This document shows, in pieces, positions 1 to 13,700 of a stretch of DNA of 64,000 nucleotides. The position numbers and the translations under genes are program-made. This DNA is from Incurvaria masculella (Eukaryota; Arthropoda; Insecta; Lepidoptera; Incurvariidae). The stretch spans positions 4,079,036 through 4,143,035 of the forward strand of contig OX335643.1 in the NCBI GenBank assembly GCA_946894095.1, in the 5' to 3' direction. Every line of letters starts with the position of its first letter. The first letter of the stretch is position 1. Below the pieces are notes generated by a model, which made no database searches, was not told the DNA's origin, and was given only the letters and a program-made list of their open reading frames with translations.

Positions 1-60
1 CCCTACCACCTAGTAAGTATGGAAGGGGATCACAGTTTTACGTGGAATCCGAACTACGGT
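1..60 (-). mobile_element. SINE fragment at window edge
   Basis: CCCTACCACCTAGTA and CAGTTTTACGTGGAATCCGA match the middle of the tRNA-derived SINE seen complete at 27531-27936. The rest is cut by the window start. Confidence 0.65.
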
Positions 61-280
61 TAGCCTCAACAGTTGAAAACGGTCACCCATCTTGAACACA
101 ACCGTGCTCAGAGTTGCTTCACGAAGCTTATCGAACCGCAAGGCGTCGCGCCACTGGGCTTCGGTAGGCCAACTAAATTCGGCTGAAAAAACTGTAGTTA
201 TGCAGTTCACTTACAAATACGGGACGCGCAGAATCGAATTTTCCTTGCATTAAATAGCGTCCTGTGTAGATCTTCGTGTC

Positions 281-504
281 AAGGAACGTGACATGTATGT
301 ATGTGTAATCGACCGTGAAGCAAGGCCACATTTATTAAAGAAAAATCCATTTAAGAAAAATACTTTACGAATATACTGCAAGGCTGGACCCGAACCAGCA
401 AAACATGCCATTCGCGGGTATTGCGTCTAACCATGGATCTTTCTTTAATTAATGTGTCCTTGCTTCACGGTCGATTATACATACATACATGTCACGTTCC
501 TTAG
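281..504. mobile_element. Palindromic repeat with tRNA-like core (copy 1)
   Basis: Arms 281-325 and 458-504 are near-perfect inverted copies, starting AAGGAACGTGACATGTATG. Between them, on the minus strand at about 370-437, lies a tRNA-like core with a B-box GGTTCGGGTCC and the same sequence as 49649-49720. About 224 bp. It looks like a SINE-derived or foldback element. Its right arm recurs at 36500-36542 and 49764-49816. Confidence 0.6.
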
Positions 505-559
505 AATAAGCGACGTACATGCTTAGTACGAAAAAGTATATTTGGAAGAATTTGGAACT

Positions 560-640
560 AGAGAACACAGTATTGAGCGAATTCGTTAGCAAACTCACTC
601 GCTGCCGGCGCTACCGCCATTGTAAGTTATGCGAATGCGA
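560..640 (+). repeat. Short dispersed repeat with GGCCGGCGCTACC-type core
   Basis: The segment AATTCGTTAGCAAACTCACT followed by GCCGGCGCTACCG recurs diverged at about 5008-5050 and 29208-29260. Family unknown. Confidence 0.4.
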
Positions 641-1536
641 AAAAAGCGTTCGTCCGGTCAGTTCCCACCCACACAAAACATCCAATACGTCGCTGACTAT
701 TGTGACATGTGCGTTTAATTTGTGTTGAAAAATGGAGACAGCGGCTCCCATAGTAGGCGTGCTAGATGGCATATCTCCTTCCTATTTATCTATGGTTTGG
801 GCATATGTTATTGCAGTAACTGGTTGTTTAGGTTTGAATACTGGTTTGACTGAGGCTATAAAATACTTGAACATAATTCGATAGCAATAGGTAGACAATG
901 ACCCACGTTAAACTGACAAGCTTCTATTTATTGTTAACTCGAGTGTTGGACATGGGTCGCTATACTACCACTCCCATACAATTTATCGAAGCCATGTCAC
1001 TAAAATGTATGGGAACTGCCTATTTTCTTGACAGTTCAGATTTTTTTAAATACTTAGCTGCCTATTTTTGTCTCCAAAATAACCCCTTCCAGTGGTGTGC
1101 GCATTCAAAAGTTAAATGACTGTGTAATTCGTTCTGGCTGTAACTGGAGATGGCGCTGGTTGGAAATGTCATAATAACCGCAAAAATAAGCGTTTTTTTG
1201 CACGTTGTACGACGTTAGCTATCTAGTATCGAGGAATCCAATTACTACACTAGATGGACACGTGATGACGTAATTCAAGTGAGCCCACTGCATTTCTTCC
1301 TGTGCATGTCCTAAGAGCGATTACTGGATGCGTCGTCCCTGGTTCAGATTGAACGAGTAAGTAGGAACGGAAGCGGCGATCGGAACTATTACTACTAGCT
1401 ACTTTTCAGGCCGAATGTGAACTGTGAATTTGTGCGATGAGCGAAGGTAGAAAGGGGACGGCGGGTCAGCTTTGTTCAGCTCCGCCGAGAGTTCTCTATG
1501 GTATGTGTGACCTTAAGCTTCTATGTGCGCTTGCAG

Positions 1537-1700
1537 GTGACGGAGCTGTTCTCGCAGATGAAGGAGCCGTCCCCGAGCAGCACGGCGGCGGGGTCGCTGG
1601 CCGTCACCAGGAACGCGGGGTTCCAGCGTGACGCCGGCAGCGCGGAGCATCTGCCATGGAACACCGCGCCGGCGCTATCGCTGCCTTCCAACTGCCATTT
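1537..1700 (+). CDS. plx: plx window exon 1
   Basis: Acceptor TTGCAG at 1531-1536, donor GTGAGT at 1701. It encodes residues 1-54, starting [15 protein letters not shown], a Ser/Pro-rich linker that should follow a first PTB domain encoded upstream of the window. The exon ends in phase 2 (TT|G). The frame is also open for about 95 nt before the acceptor, so the true 5' boundary could lie further left; I chose 1537 for the AG and pyrimidine context. Confidence 0.7.
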
Positions 1701-4700
1701 GTGAGTAGCAAAACGACTTCTGATCTCTGATCTACTTAGCTATACTCCAGTGTTTGCAGTTCAACTGACACATGTGAGTTCCAAATTTAAAGTTATTTTG
1801 ATTCTGAAGAACTGTCGACCGTTTCTGTTGTCATGTGTCTACTGAGCTAGACTCTAGTGACTTGCTGCCAGCCAACTATCTTCTGTGAGTTCTAAAACTA
1901 CTTCTGATCTCTGAAGTGCTGTCGACAGCTTCTTTTGTCATTCAGCTAGACTCCGTCAAACTACAATTTGTGAGCTCTAAAACAACTTCTGACCTCTGGA
2001 GTGCTATCGAGCGCTACTGTTGTTACGTGTCTACTGAGCTAGACTTCTCTAACTAAGTTCCGGCCAACTGGCTTCTGTGGGATCCAAAACGACTTCAGAT
2101 TACTGCAGTGTTGTCGACAGTTTCTGTTGTCACATGTCTACTTAGATAGCCTTCAGTGACTACTATCGTACTATTGCCATTAGTGAATTCCAAAACGACT
2201 TCTGATCTCTGGAGTGCTGTAATACCTCCAAACTGGAAGTATTCAAATGTTTCTCTGAATATGATTTCGTAAAGTTGAATTGATTTTATTCTGAACATCG
2301 TTGTTGCCTCGGCATAGCCATTTCTACTTGTTTTTCATTAAAAAAATATAGTTATTTTCCATGACTTTAATTTTTAACCACCTTCTGGCCTATGATAAGC
2401 TGTCGACAAGTTCTGTTGTCACATGATCGTCTTCTTGAATTTTTCATTATGCGAATGTCGCCTTGATTACGGGAATTTGAATCTTATATTTTTCTGTAGT
2501 TCTCTGATTAAGGGCCTGGTACTAGCCAAATCGCAAAGTTAGACGAGGCACCCCAAGTAAACTAACTAAGTCTGACGATTATAAGTGTCATCCTTACAAT
2601 ATATGATTCCTTGTCTAGGAATCGAATGATTTTCGTTAATGTATGTTTCCTTTTTCTATAAAAAATACATTGCGGAAACGGTGTCCATTTCCGAACTTTT
2701 TTGACTAAATGTAGAAATCTAAAAGCAAAAGGAATTTTTTGTTTATGCATATATGCTGTTTTTGCTTATATCTAGAAATCGAATGACTTTCAGATTTCTA
2801 ATGAGAAAAATCAACTTTTTTTATTTTTATTATTATTTAAATAAATGATGGAATAAAAAAATATTAACAATCCATTATCAGTCTGGAGTTCTATTTGTAT
2901 TTGCTGAAGCGTTTCACTACATATTATTACATTTGTTAAAAAGTGCATTTGTATGGCGCGAGTAGTTGGCTAGTCCTAGCGCCTTAATAGAACTGCTCCT
3001 TTATACGATCAACTCCAACTCCTTCCAGGTGTTCTAACTTTAAAATTCTAAAGTCACTTGCTTCATTCACCAGTGCTTAAATTCAAACTGTTATTTTATT
3101 TGATGTTTCGTTTCAAACCCTTTTTCTACAAATGCTTTATGAACTTTCACATTGGCGAAATATGTTAGACTCACGAAAGCCATTAGTAGGGATCCAAAAG
3201 AATGATCCTGAAAAAAGAAATCTACGAAGAATACGACGAAGTGAACTTGTTTATTGCTTGTAGCAAATGTATTAATTGACGATATATAAATATAGGATGA
3301 CGGATTGTTTTACCTGCAATGCTCCTAATGAAATAAAATACTTTTGATTTTGACTTGCTACAGCCCATGGAATACTTAAACACTACCGTCCAACTCCCAT
3401 ATTCTCCCATACTCCCTTGCCTGCAAAATCATCTACAAACACAACTCTTTCCTGCTCTAAGCTCACGAAAAACGATTTCAAAGATCAAACCGAAAACCAG
3501 AGTGCCCCGAACGTGCCGAAGCGATGCCATTGCCACGTTCCCCGTTCAAGAGCACGTTGTCAACATTGTGGGCCAGCGCTGGCGGTCTGCCAGGGAGACG
3601 ACGCGACGCGGCGAGCACCAGCTTGTCTCGTGTCGCGGTCTAATGTGCGAGTGAAACATTCCCACGTGGAATTGTAAAAATAGATATCTGTTGGGAATGG
3701 ATACATAATTCTGAATAGACTATCAGGCTCTCCTAGCTTTTCCCAATTCTGTGGGAATCGCCTTTAGCTACAATGCAGGACAGCTTTTGCACAAAATATT
3801 TCGTCCATTATAATCACTATCATTATCACCACCTGCCGTTCTTTCTTTCTATCCGGTTCTAGAATTGTCGTGATTGATGTTGGCCGGTCGCCTCCACTCG
3901 CAAAAGCTGTGCAGAACCAAAAATACATCGGATTTGGTTTTTGCGCAGCCGCTGGCGCTTGATAACATCAGCCCTTGTTAGGGGGTAGGACAACATCCGT
4001 CCCGGGCAGAAACCCACTAACCCGATTTCGATGTGATTTTGTTCCCACGTTTAGTTGAATTATTCCCATTAGTCATAGCTGGGTCAAATGTGAGAGCAGT
4101 TTGGGAAAACTGAGACATTAAAACACGATTGAGCTTTGGAAGGAAACTTCATGTGAATTTTCATTATTGTCAGTCTTGTTTTGACAATTTTTGACTTCAC
4201 AATTTTGTCGTATATTTACATTGAACCACTGTGATTGTGAGGTCTACTCAGACCGCAGACTAAATAAGCAGGAGGACTAATTTATGCGAGCGGTTAGGAC
4301 CTTGCCAAGTGGTACGCAGCGGGGTAGCTACATAGGTGATCCAATATGACTCACGTCACCCATCTCTTCTGCGGTCGTTTTCAATAAACTGCGACGAATA
4401 GGCAAAGTCGTCCCAGAGCCGACTAAATTAGATTAGTAGTATGTTCGAACCTTGTTGCCCTTAGATATAATTTTATTAAGTAGGTAGTAGTAATGCTAGT
4501 TATCGTTGTATGGATGTCCAAACCCAATACTGTGGGCCCTACTGCATCACCTCGAACCTTATGGCTACGCCACAAGTTGTACACGGGCGCACCTTGTAGT
4601 TTTAGGTTATGTCCATGGATTTTACCTACTATATTCGTATCCTCCATGACGCAGTGCTGACTTGTTTGTTCCAGGTCCAGCATGCCCGAGAGTCCACTGG

Positions 4701-7700
4701 TGCGGACATCCAGCAACGCGTCGGTGCTCGCCTCCCTCTCTGCTGACCTGTCACCATCGGACTCACACTTCTTTGAGGTAAGCGTCCCTCTGCTCCTAAG
4801 GCGATTAGAGGTTCTCTATGATTTTTCACGAATGTAATAATATCTAGTCTACACTCACACACTCGTAAACAGGAAGGGTGACCGAAAATCATCCACATCC
4901 ACCGTTTAGCGATAATACACAGAGTCACAACATCGAATGCTCGTTGCACTACATGGCATCCTGTGCAGCTTTTACGTGTCGTTGGAAGTCGTGAACATCT
5001 GTAGTGAGCAAATTCATAAGCAAACTGATTGGCCGGCGGTACCATCAGTGTATTATTACTAAAACGTTGCAACACTGCCTCTATAAGGATGAGTTTCGGT
5101 CGCCTCAGTAAGGCCACACTGATAATTGCTCGTTTGTATTTTTCGCATGGCATATTTTTAAAATTTGGTTTTGTCTATCGCAATGAAACATTGAAAGTAA
5201 CATATGAATATAAATGATATTGATCCATGGTACTCGTTTACCAGTCAAACATTTAGAAAAACAAGTACCTACTTATATTTACAAGTTTTTTAGATTTGGG
5301 TCCTACTGAATTCTATTTTGTTATTAATTCGTTAACACTGCTTAGTATAAGAACATTTGATTATAATAAAATTTTAATCAACAATATTTGGAACTACTGC
5401 TAATCCTTCTTCTATATCGAACAAGCATTTTTTTCGCTATGAACATTTCAGGAAATCATCATCATCATCAATCCGGTAATACCACGTAATAAGTAAATTT
5501 CGGCAATTATACTAATCGGCATATTGTTCCAAATTGCAGGTGCTGTACATCGGCAAAGTGAGGGTGTCTCAGAGGAAAGTCCCCGACTCTCTCATAGACG
5601 ACGCACTCCAAAAGTTCAGCCAACATGAATCAGACAAGACGAGGCAGGCTCAGATGCGAAGGAACAGTCTGCTGTCGTCGCAGGCGGTGAGATCGTATGA
5701 TAAGAAAGTATGTGCTTTGGCTTCTACTTCCTTTCTTCCGTCATCATCTTCATCGTAGTTATTGTCATCAAATCACTGTTGATATTGCAACTCCACGCTG
5801 TATTTTTTTTTATTGTTACAATTATTACCCACTTATTTTATTTTGTTCTTCAGTCTCTTTTGTTATCTGTTCTTTATTCTTTGTCTTAAACTATTATTAC
5901 AAAATTTATTTGGCAGTAATATTACTTTATTATTTCATTAACGTGGACGTGAAAAGCTATTGACCAGTACATTTTCTTTGCGGGTTCTTCTTCACTGAGG
6001 CAATCTTATCCTCGGATCTATCAGTTTGTGACGTAGCTTAGTGTAGTTTGAATACCAAAAGTTTAAATAAATGTAATTCCATGCAAACGAACCTCCATTA
6101 TTTTGAAATTCGTGCATTATTGATGTCACCTTTACTAATACTTCATAAATTTCTCGCTTCTGCTTCATTGAATGTGTAACATTTAAATTGTTTAAATAAT
6201 GAAATATTAGAAGAGTATAAAATTCGGCGTCATGGAGAACTGCTTCATTCAAATTTATAGTATTTCCAAGTAAATCAAGCATTTAATATTAATATTAGAC
6301 ATTCCAAAATGATCTCTAGCAAAATGTAAACGTACCAATTTTGCGTTACAAGTAGTATATAGCAAATACTAGAGGGTAACTAGTGTGAAATAAAAAAAAA
6401 ACATTTTTAAAAAGAACTATTACTTTTTGGTAAAAATGTTATACGGTACTTTAAAGTCTGAATTTCTCGAGTATCCTCATATATAGATAAATATAATGAA
6501 AAAAAGTAATGAATATTATGAAAAATATAATAAATACCTGAATTATACACATTAACTATAACTGATAAATTCGAATGATAACTTTGTGACAAGAATTTCT
6601 TTTTTTCAGTCCACCATCTCTAGTAATCCTGGATCCACCGAGGACATCACAGAAGACAAGTTTGTCGATCCACTCTCGTCTCAAGACTCTAGCGTTAATC
6701 AAAACATTCGGGTCAATGTGACCCTATCATGTACTTCCACCACACCCCTCGAACCTGACAAGAACTTCCAGTGGAAAAGCGAGGAGAACCTCCGGCCAGA
6801 AACCCCAAGAAACTCTCCAGAAATAGATCAAGAGTTTGACAACTTCACCAAAGAGCGCGTTGAAAAATCTAACGGAAAGAACCATATAAAGAAACCGGTA
6901 CCTGTAGCTTTAGAACCAAATATACTTATTCTTAATATACCGACTACAAAAAACAGCCTTACAACGTTGACTGAAGATGAAAATGAAGGCATTTCTAATA
7001 AATCTGATGACATTGGATCAATTATCTCTGATACTGCATCTTCCATCACTCAGTTTTGTCAAGAAAGCTACAGAAAAGATCTCTCACCTACAAAAGATGT
7101 CCCTATCAAGAAGAAAGAAACTGTTAAAGATTTGGATGCTATTGAGGCATGCCCGCCGGAAGATTATAGCAAAATTGACCTTATGAAATTTGCAAGAACG
7201 GACAGTGAAGATTCCAATGTTAATTTTGATGAATTAAAGCGAAAACCCAAAGTGTTACAAAGGAGTAAGACAGGTTTAAATGGTTTGGAGAATCGCAAGA
7301 GCTCTATGCCAGAAAATAAGCCATTCCTTAGAGATCGTTCTGCTTCTATCGGTACTTTAAACTTGAACAAGACACCGATAGCTCACCTTATTGGCGAACA
7401 GAATAGAACAATGCTGTTCCAGGTAACTATGTTCAAAATATTATTCCTTTAGTCTTTGATTTATTAATGTAAAAATAAAGGTTTTGATGAAACAGTTCAT
7501 AAATTTATGTGTGTTTTAATGTTCAAAGTTTCAATTGAAAGGTTTTACTCGCCCAAGCTCACCAGTAGACTTTTGTATGTTCCAAATTACATGTAATTTT
7601 AGTAAGTTGGTATGTAAGCGGTGTATCTTTACTACTTTTATGATAACTACTACTTGTAGTATGAAATTACTAACCAATCAATTTTGATTTGATACAATTT

Positions 7701-10700
7701 CGTATCAATAATGACGAGGGCTCTATACACCCGAATTTTATTTTACTTTTTATTTTAGTTAAGCATTAATAGTTTCTCGGTATTGGTCAAAATCTCATAT
7801 AGGAATCTATTATTATTGCTCTCAAACCATTATAATCTTAATTTTCATTTAAAGGGATATGTAACTATGTGATCAGCTGACAGAAGTAGTTTATGACAAA
7901 ACTCATAGTATTAAAACCTAATGTGCAAGTGTTTCACAGTGTTGTGTTGCCACTGGAGCAGTGCATCGCTTAAAGGCCCTTGCTTACGGTGACGATTGGC
8001 TCGGGTTATCTCTTTCCCTAAAATATGGTTGACAGAGGTAATGCTGTGCCCGGCGTGATGCTCGTGAACGGGTGCTGTTTGTGGGGACTGGCCTGCTCCA
8101 ATTGGCAACATATTAGTTGGAGGGGATTGTCTTTGCAAATAAAATGATATTTGTCATGAACTGTTGCATACGGCATGGATTGTAAATGTTTGTGTATTCA
8201 TGTGAATTTAGTGTTTTACCTATGTTTTTGTTAAAATAATTGACAAACACTTTTGTAAACTTAGACTAAGTGGACGTTGAAAACAAAAACAGCGGAGTTT
8301 CTTTCCAGTTCTTCTTCGCTGTGTTTTGTTTTGCTGAACTGGCCAATGCTAAAATATGACAAATCCGAGTGCAGTGTACTGTCTATGGATGATGAATAAA
8401 CAATACAAAAAAACAATACAATACAAAAATGCATTGAAGTGATTTTTTTTAAATACACATCTAACATTATTTTGTTGGCCAAATGCTCTTATAATATTTA
8501 TAATACCACAATTATGGAATTATAAATATTTTCACTGAGCTTTGTGATTTTTATTTGAATTTAAATTATTAGTTAAAAAAAACAAATAACAATTTTTATT
8601 AATATAAAATTTAGATACAAAAAATTATATCAAACTGCAAAGCTAATACAGTAAAAAAGTATAACATTTTGATTATCAAGTCCGTATGTTTAGGTATATC
8701 TTGCAATGTTTCAGATAGGACGAAATGAGCTCCGTCTCATAAGCCCAGACCGCAAGCAGATTTTACTGCACAAGTCATTCCGAGACGTTGCTAGCTGTGT
8801 CCTGGGCAGAAGCAACAGAGACCACTTCGGCTTCATCTGTCGCGAGGCCAACACCGATGCATACGTCTGCTATGTCTTCAAGTGCGCTTCTGATAGTGTC
8901 GCCACAGAGGTTATCAATGGTGAGTTATTTTTCATCTTCTAAGCAGACGCCAATAGTTGTGTTCTAGACAGAGGCAAAAATTACCTCTTCGGCTGTATCT
9001 GTCGTGAAGTCAACACGGATGCTATCTGCTAAATCTTTTATCGCGCGTCAGGCAGTGTCGCCATTAAGGTCATTCATGATGAGTTTGCTTTCATTTTCTA
9101 AGAAGAAGTCGCTAGTTGCGTCTCGGCAGAGGCAATAGACCACTTTTTAATCGCCACAGAGGTTAACTCGTTTGCTTCGAAATGGTGATTCTGTTCCATT
9201 TCGAAGCAAACGACAATAGCTGTGTTCTATGCAGATTGAGAAAAAAAATCTACTTCGGCTGCATCTGTCGCGAGGTCATCCTCGAAAATGGAGCCCAAGA
9301 AAATGTTCAATGCAAACGTCTTTTGTTTCCAGCTATAAAACAAGCGTTCACATCCCACGCCGAGACTGTGAAGAAGAGCCGAGAGCGCTCTCCAAACATG
9401 ACGTGCGAGCATTGTCCCATGCTGTGGTACCACCGTTTGTGTCACGACGTCGAAGGTAATCACATTCTTTGTCTAGACTAAATTAACTTAAAATTAAGAC
9501 TGCTAGTTGTAAAACAAATGGATGTGTTGGCGCTGCTCTTCGTAATAGCAAAGATAATTAATAAAAGCAGAACACAATAAAACTTACAAAGATAAATAAT
9601 TTTAAATGTTTCGACAGTTAATACACGTGAGAGAGCTACAGGTAATGGAATGTGTAGTTCTTATCCTGACAGGAAGGAAATACGTACAGAATATCCGCCC
9701 ATCCTTCCTTATTAGTGTAATGTTCACTGACAAAAGAACACCATTCTTAAGTAAGTTTTTAGTTTAACGTATTTTCGATTATATTAGAACGCTTAGTTAT
9801 ACTAGAAGATCAACTTTTGATTATTCTTTTCTTTTTGTAAGTTCTCTTTAATTTTATTACACGAAACAAAATTGGAGCATCTAAGCATGGCAGCGATAAA
9901 TGTTTTTAAAAGACTAATGATGCTCTGACTTTTGATGACACAATACGAAAGGAACATAACTAGGAACAAGAAAGAAAGTGGCGCAAAGACAAAATATCAA
10001 AAGATTCTTGAAAGTAGATATAACACACCATTAATCTAAATCTCTAATTCTAGGAATGAATGAGAAAAAGACGCACGCTTTCATACTGCGTCGCATCGAG
10101 CAACTCCCTGAGGAAGAACAAGACCAGATAATTACCAAGTACCAGGGAGGGACCAACCACATGTACGAGGTAACGTACTTAAATCTCAAGACAGACAGGT
10201 GTAAAAGGAATCACAGCCGTAATTTAGGGAAATGAATCATGAGGCGAATCAAAATAAACTTACCAACTTTGCCGTTTTTCTGTATTTTGCATAGGATAAA
10301 AGTTTTCATTTTTATAAGAAAAGGATAATTTCATTCTTGACATTAAATATCGAGAATAACAAGTGGCGTTTAATTTTCTTGGTTCAACGGGGTTACCACG
10401 GATGGTCACGAGGTTTTGAAACAGAATTTAAATACTAGTCCAACTTTGACGACGCAGCTGCATTCCTCTATGTCGGATGTCCAATACCAAACTCCATTTT
10501 GACTCATCTGACTTCCAAAACCTCCATAAGCCTAATCCAACTTACGTTGAGAAATTCATCAATATTGTCGATTATTAAATCTGTTTATTATATCTGCATG
10601 CTTGATTTCTTTCACACGTTTTCTTCGTTCTGTATTGAATTATAAAGAGCATCGCATCGCGGGTTTCAACAACTCAACCTTCCTAAGATTACACTTGTTC

Positions 10701-13700
10701 ATTCAGCCGACAGAGCACAACGCATTTCTGATGATGCTGCTTCGCGCCCACTCCGAGGCTAAGCAGCTGAGACACGTTCACGACACGGCTGAAAACAGGT
10801 GCCTACTATTTTTTTCTCAATTTGATCTCACAGTAAAATTAAAGCCTTTGAAGGCACGTCCGACTTTCACAGTCCCTAACTATTGCTAAACACAAAACAG
10901 TTGCTCACTTATAGAAGCTAACAAATTGTATCTCGCCTTGCTGAGGGAAACCAGGTATCCCAGAATTTAGAGACCCTCCAACTTCAGAGGGGTTTCGGCT
11001 CCTTCTCTGTTTTACCATATTTACAACGCAAAATGCTCTTCGGAGCCGCATAACGCCAATTCTCTATCCTCTTTCTGGCATCGCTTAGCGCGGAATAGGC
11101 AGAGAAAGCACCCATTCACTGACGACATTCCTCAAATTAGAAGTAAGGATCGTTTAGTCAATCCTTTATTTGGCGTAGTATCGGGGGGATCAGTTAGTCA
11201 ATCCCTTATTCTTCGGTATAATATCGGGTAACTGTGCAATGTTCTCCTCTGCCCAGCAGGTCTATTCCTGGCATTCCGTAATCAGGAATCAGGAATCCTG
11301 AGTCTATAAAACCGCTTTTATTGCGATTTTCAAAGCGAGTTTTTCGACGGAAAAGCTTGATTAATTAAAAAAACTATGCTCCGGAATATTTTCGTCAAGA
11401 AAATCGCTTTGAAAACCTCTATCGTTTCTAGACTCAGGATTCCTGATTCCTGATTACATAATGCCAGGAATAGACCTGCAGGTGTTCTTCCCCTAAGTAC
11501 AACCGTAGAGACAGTTTCAAACATGGTGTGAAGAAGCACCTGGACGGCCGGAATGGTTTTCGCAGCTCCTGTGAAAGTTTTCCAAATTAGCCTTTCCACA
11601 TATTCCATGTGGAGAGCCAAGAAATTGATCATGATAAGTTGACAGGTCGGAGTTCCTGAACCAGTATCTAGGCGGCAGCACCATCTTCATGAAGGCCCGG
11701 CGTTCACTGACCAGCGGCTTCGACCACTTGCTGAAGAGGAAGGCTTCCAAGGATGACCTCGGTCATCATGCGCCACCCATGCACATAAAGAAGGTATATG
11801 TATCAATGATATGGTACTGCATTTCATCGAGATCGCTTCTTAAAGGCTATAGAGATGAAAAAGTCTGATGCTTAGGGAAATACACATCTTGCTTTAAAAA
11901 TTCAGCAAAACGTATCACATCGAGCTCAGCGTAGAATATATCATGCAGCAACCAGTTAGGTACGGAACTCGTTGGAAAAGTATTGAAGAAATATAATTTT
12001 ACTTTATTTTCCTGCTTTAAGTGTTGTTGGTGTGGTTAGTCGTTGTTTTAAAGGAAATGCACGCCTTTTTCACTTCTTCAGGCACACATTTATTTAAACA
12101 CTTACGCTTTTCGAGCACGAATGCTACGTATCAGACGTTTCCAAAGTCCTGCATCAATGTGATAATGGCGAAGGTAATGTTGGGTTCTTTTAAGTGACCG
12201 GGGCATGCCGATATGCGAATTTCCTTCATTTTTAATATCAGAACAACTATTCTTAAGGATGTTCCGACCCATACAATGTTTTTTTTACACAGAACATAAA
12301 AAGTATTGCACTTTAAGGCACGAATTCGTCAAAAATATTAATAATAACCATAGTAGTTGCAGCGAAAACATATTCACGATTTCAGGTTTAATGGTTTCGT
12401 TGTAATTGCCGATTAGAAGTTTTACACCGTTAGATGGCGCTGTTAAATAAAAATCATGTTTAAATAAATTGTAACAAAACCAATAATCCTGAAATTGTGA
12501 AATTGTTTTCGCTGCAAGTAATATGACTATATTAAACTTTTATTATTAATTCGTGGCTTAAAGTGCAATACTTTTTGCGTTCTGTGTAAAAAAAAACATT
12601 GTATGGGTCGGAACATCCTTAAATGAAAAAACTACTCCTAATATTAAGGCTGTATTCCATACAGCAAGGAGATCCTCTGTCTACATGTCATAGTGTTGGC
12701 TTATTTATCTTTTCAGCGACCCAAGTTCAAGGAAAATCTGCTGTCATTGCAACATAGATTTATTTTATTTATTTATATTTATTTGTATATATAGTATATA
12801 TAGTATAGTTTGATGTATAGTAGTATCTCTATGCTCATTTTATAGTTACTAACATGATTGATTCTCTGAGGAAACTGCCTCCCTAGCCTTCTATCTAAAT
12901 ACGACACACGTGCATGAAATTGATAGCCAGAAATATACTGAGAACCTGAAGTTTCTCACTGCCGACATACTAATCGCGAAGCCGGTATGGCACCTGCTCC
13001 CAAGGTTTAACTGACTGGGTCTAGATGTACAATTTAGTTTCTGCTATCTATGCCTCTCCACAAAATAAGTGCATGAATTGAAAATCACAACTAAAACTTT
13101 TAATACTGTTACAGGAGGCGTCACCTGTCCCCGTTCAGGAGACGTCTTCAGAGCCTTCCGTCGGCGGGAACCACCTCTCCCCGGAGCTCGCTCGGAGCAA
13201 GTCCATGTCGCCAGCCATAACCGTCACCGGTGGCGGTGAGTGTCTATGATGACCTGAGCTGTTAAAAGTATTGGATGAAGTTTTATCGTCCGAAATTTCA
13301 TTGAGGATGTGGTCCCTTTAAATTTAGCCGTGTAACATTGATGAGTACTGGTATGTGGTGTTTATGGCTTAAATCCCTATAAACCAGTGTTGATGAAAGG
13401 ACGATAGTAGCAATCCGTGTGGTATTAACAATCAAATGTCAGCTCACAAAAAAGTACGCCGTAAACAAGTTGAACCTCCCGATATAATATTGTATTTCTC
13501 TGTTAACATTGGCAGAATCTTTTATTAACATGTAATCTAACACAGTTTATAAGCTACTTGAAGTTTTCTACTTGAGTTAAAGTTATTGAACTACTGGATG
13601 AGTTTATTTCTTATTCGACTTCCAAATGTGTTCATTTCTTTGCCAATTATTTCTTTCATTCGATTCAGGACCCACGTCAAACTATGAATTCGCTTTCCTT

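Noticed and set aside
1437..1500. Possible alternative exon starting MSEGRKGTAG and ending at a GTATGT donor at 1501
   Set aside because: The implied intron of 36 nt is too short for normal insect splicing, and reading through is out of frame with exon 1.
1690..2240. Repeat array considered as CRISPR-like
   Set aside because: Units diverge, spacing is irregular, no distinct spacers exist, and the setting is a eukaryotic intron.
2562..2750. 62-codon minus-strand ORF also present at 38892-39080 (+) and 63003-63191 (+) with near-identical protein
   Set aside because: It is carried by three recent copies of the same TTAA MITE, the fourth copy is broken, and it resembles no protein I know. Copy similarity explains the conservation.
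3364..3677. GC-richer ORF after an acceptor-like CTACAG, ending KHSHVEL
   Set aside because: Its long frames do not fit the phase left by plx exon 1 and the fitting frame stops at once. No domain recognised.
4423..5153. Minus-strand ORFs up to 174 codons opposite plx exon 2
   Set aside because: Antisense shadow of a coding exon and its introns; no recognisable protein features.
12717..12784. Exon-like [14 protein letters not shown] after TTTTCAG, phase-compatible with exon 9
   Set aside because: The only nearby donor would break the phase into exon 10, and the sequence runs into a TTTATT microsatellite.
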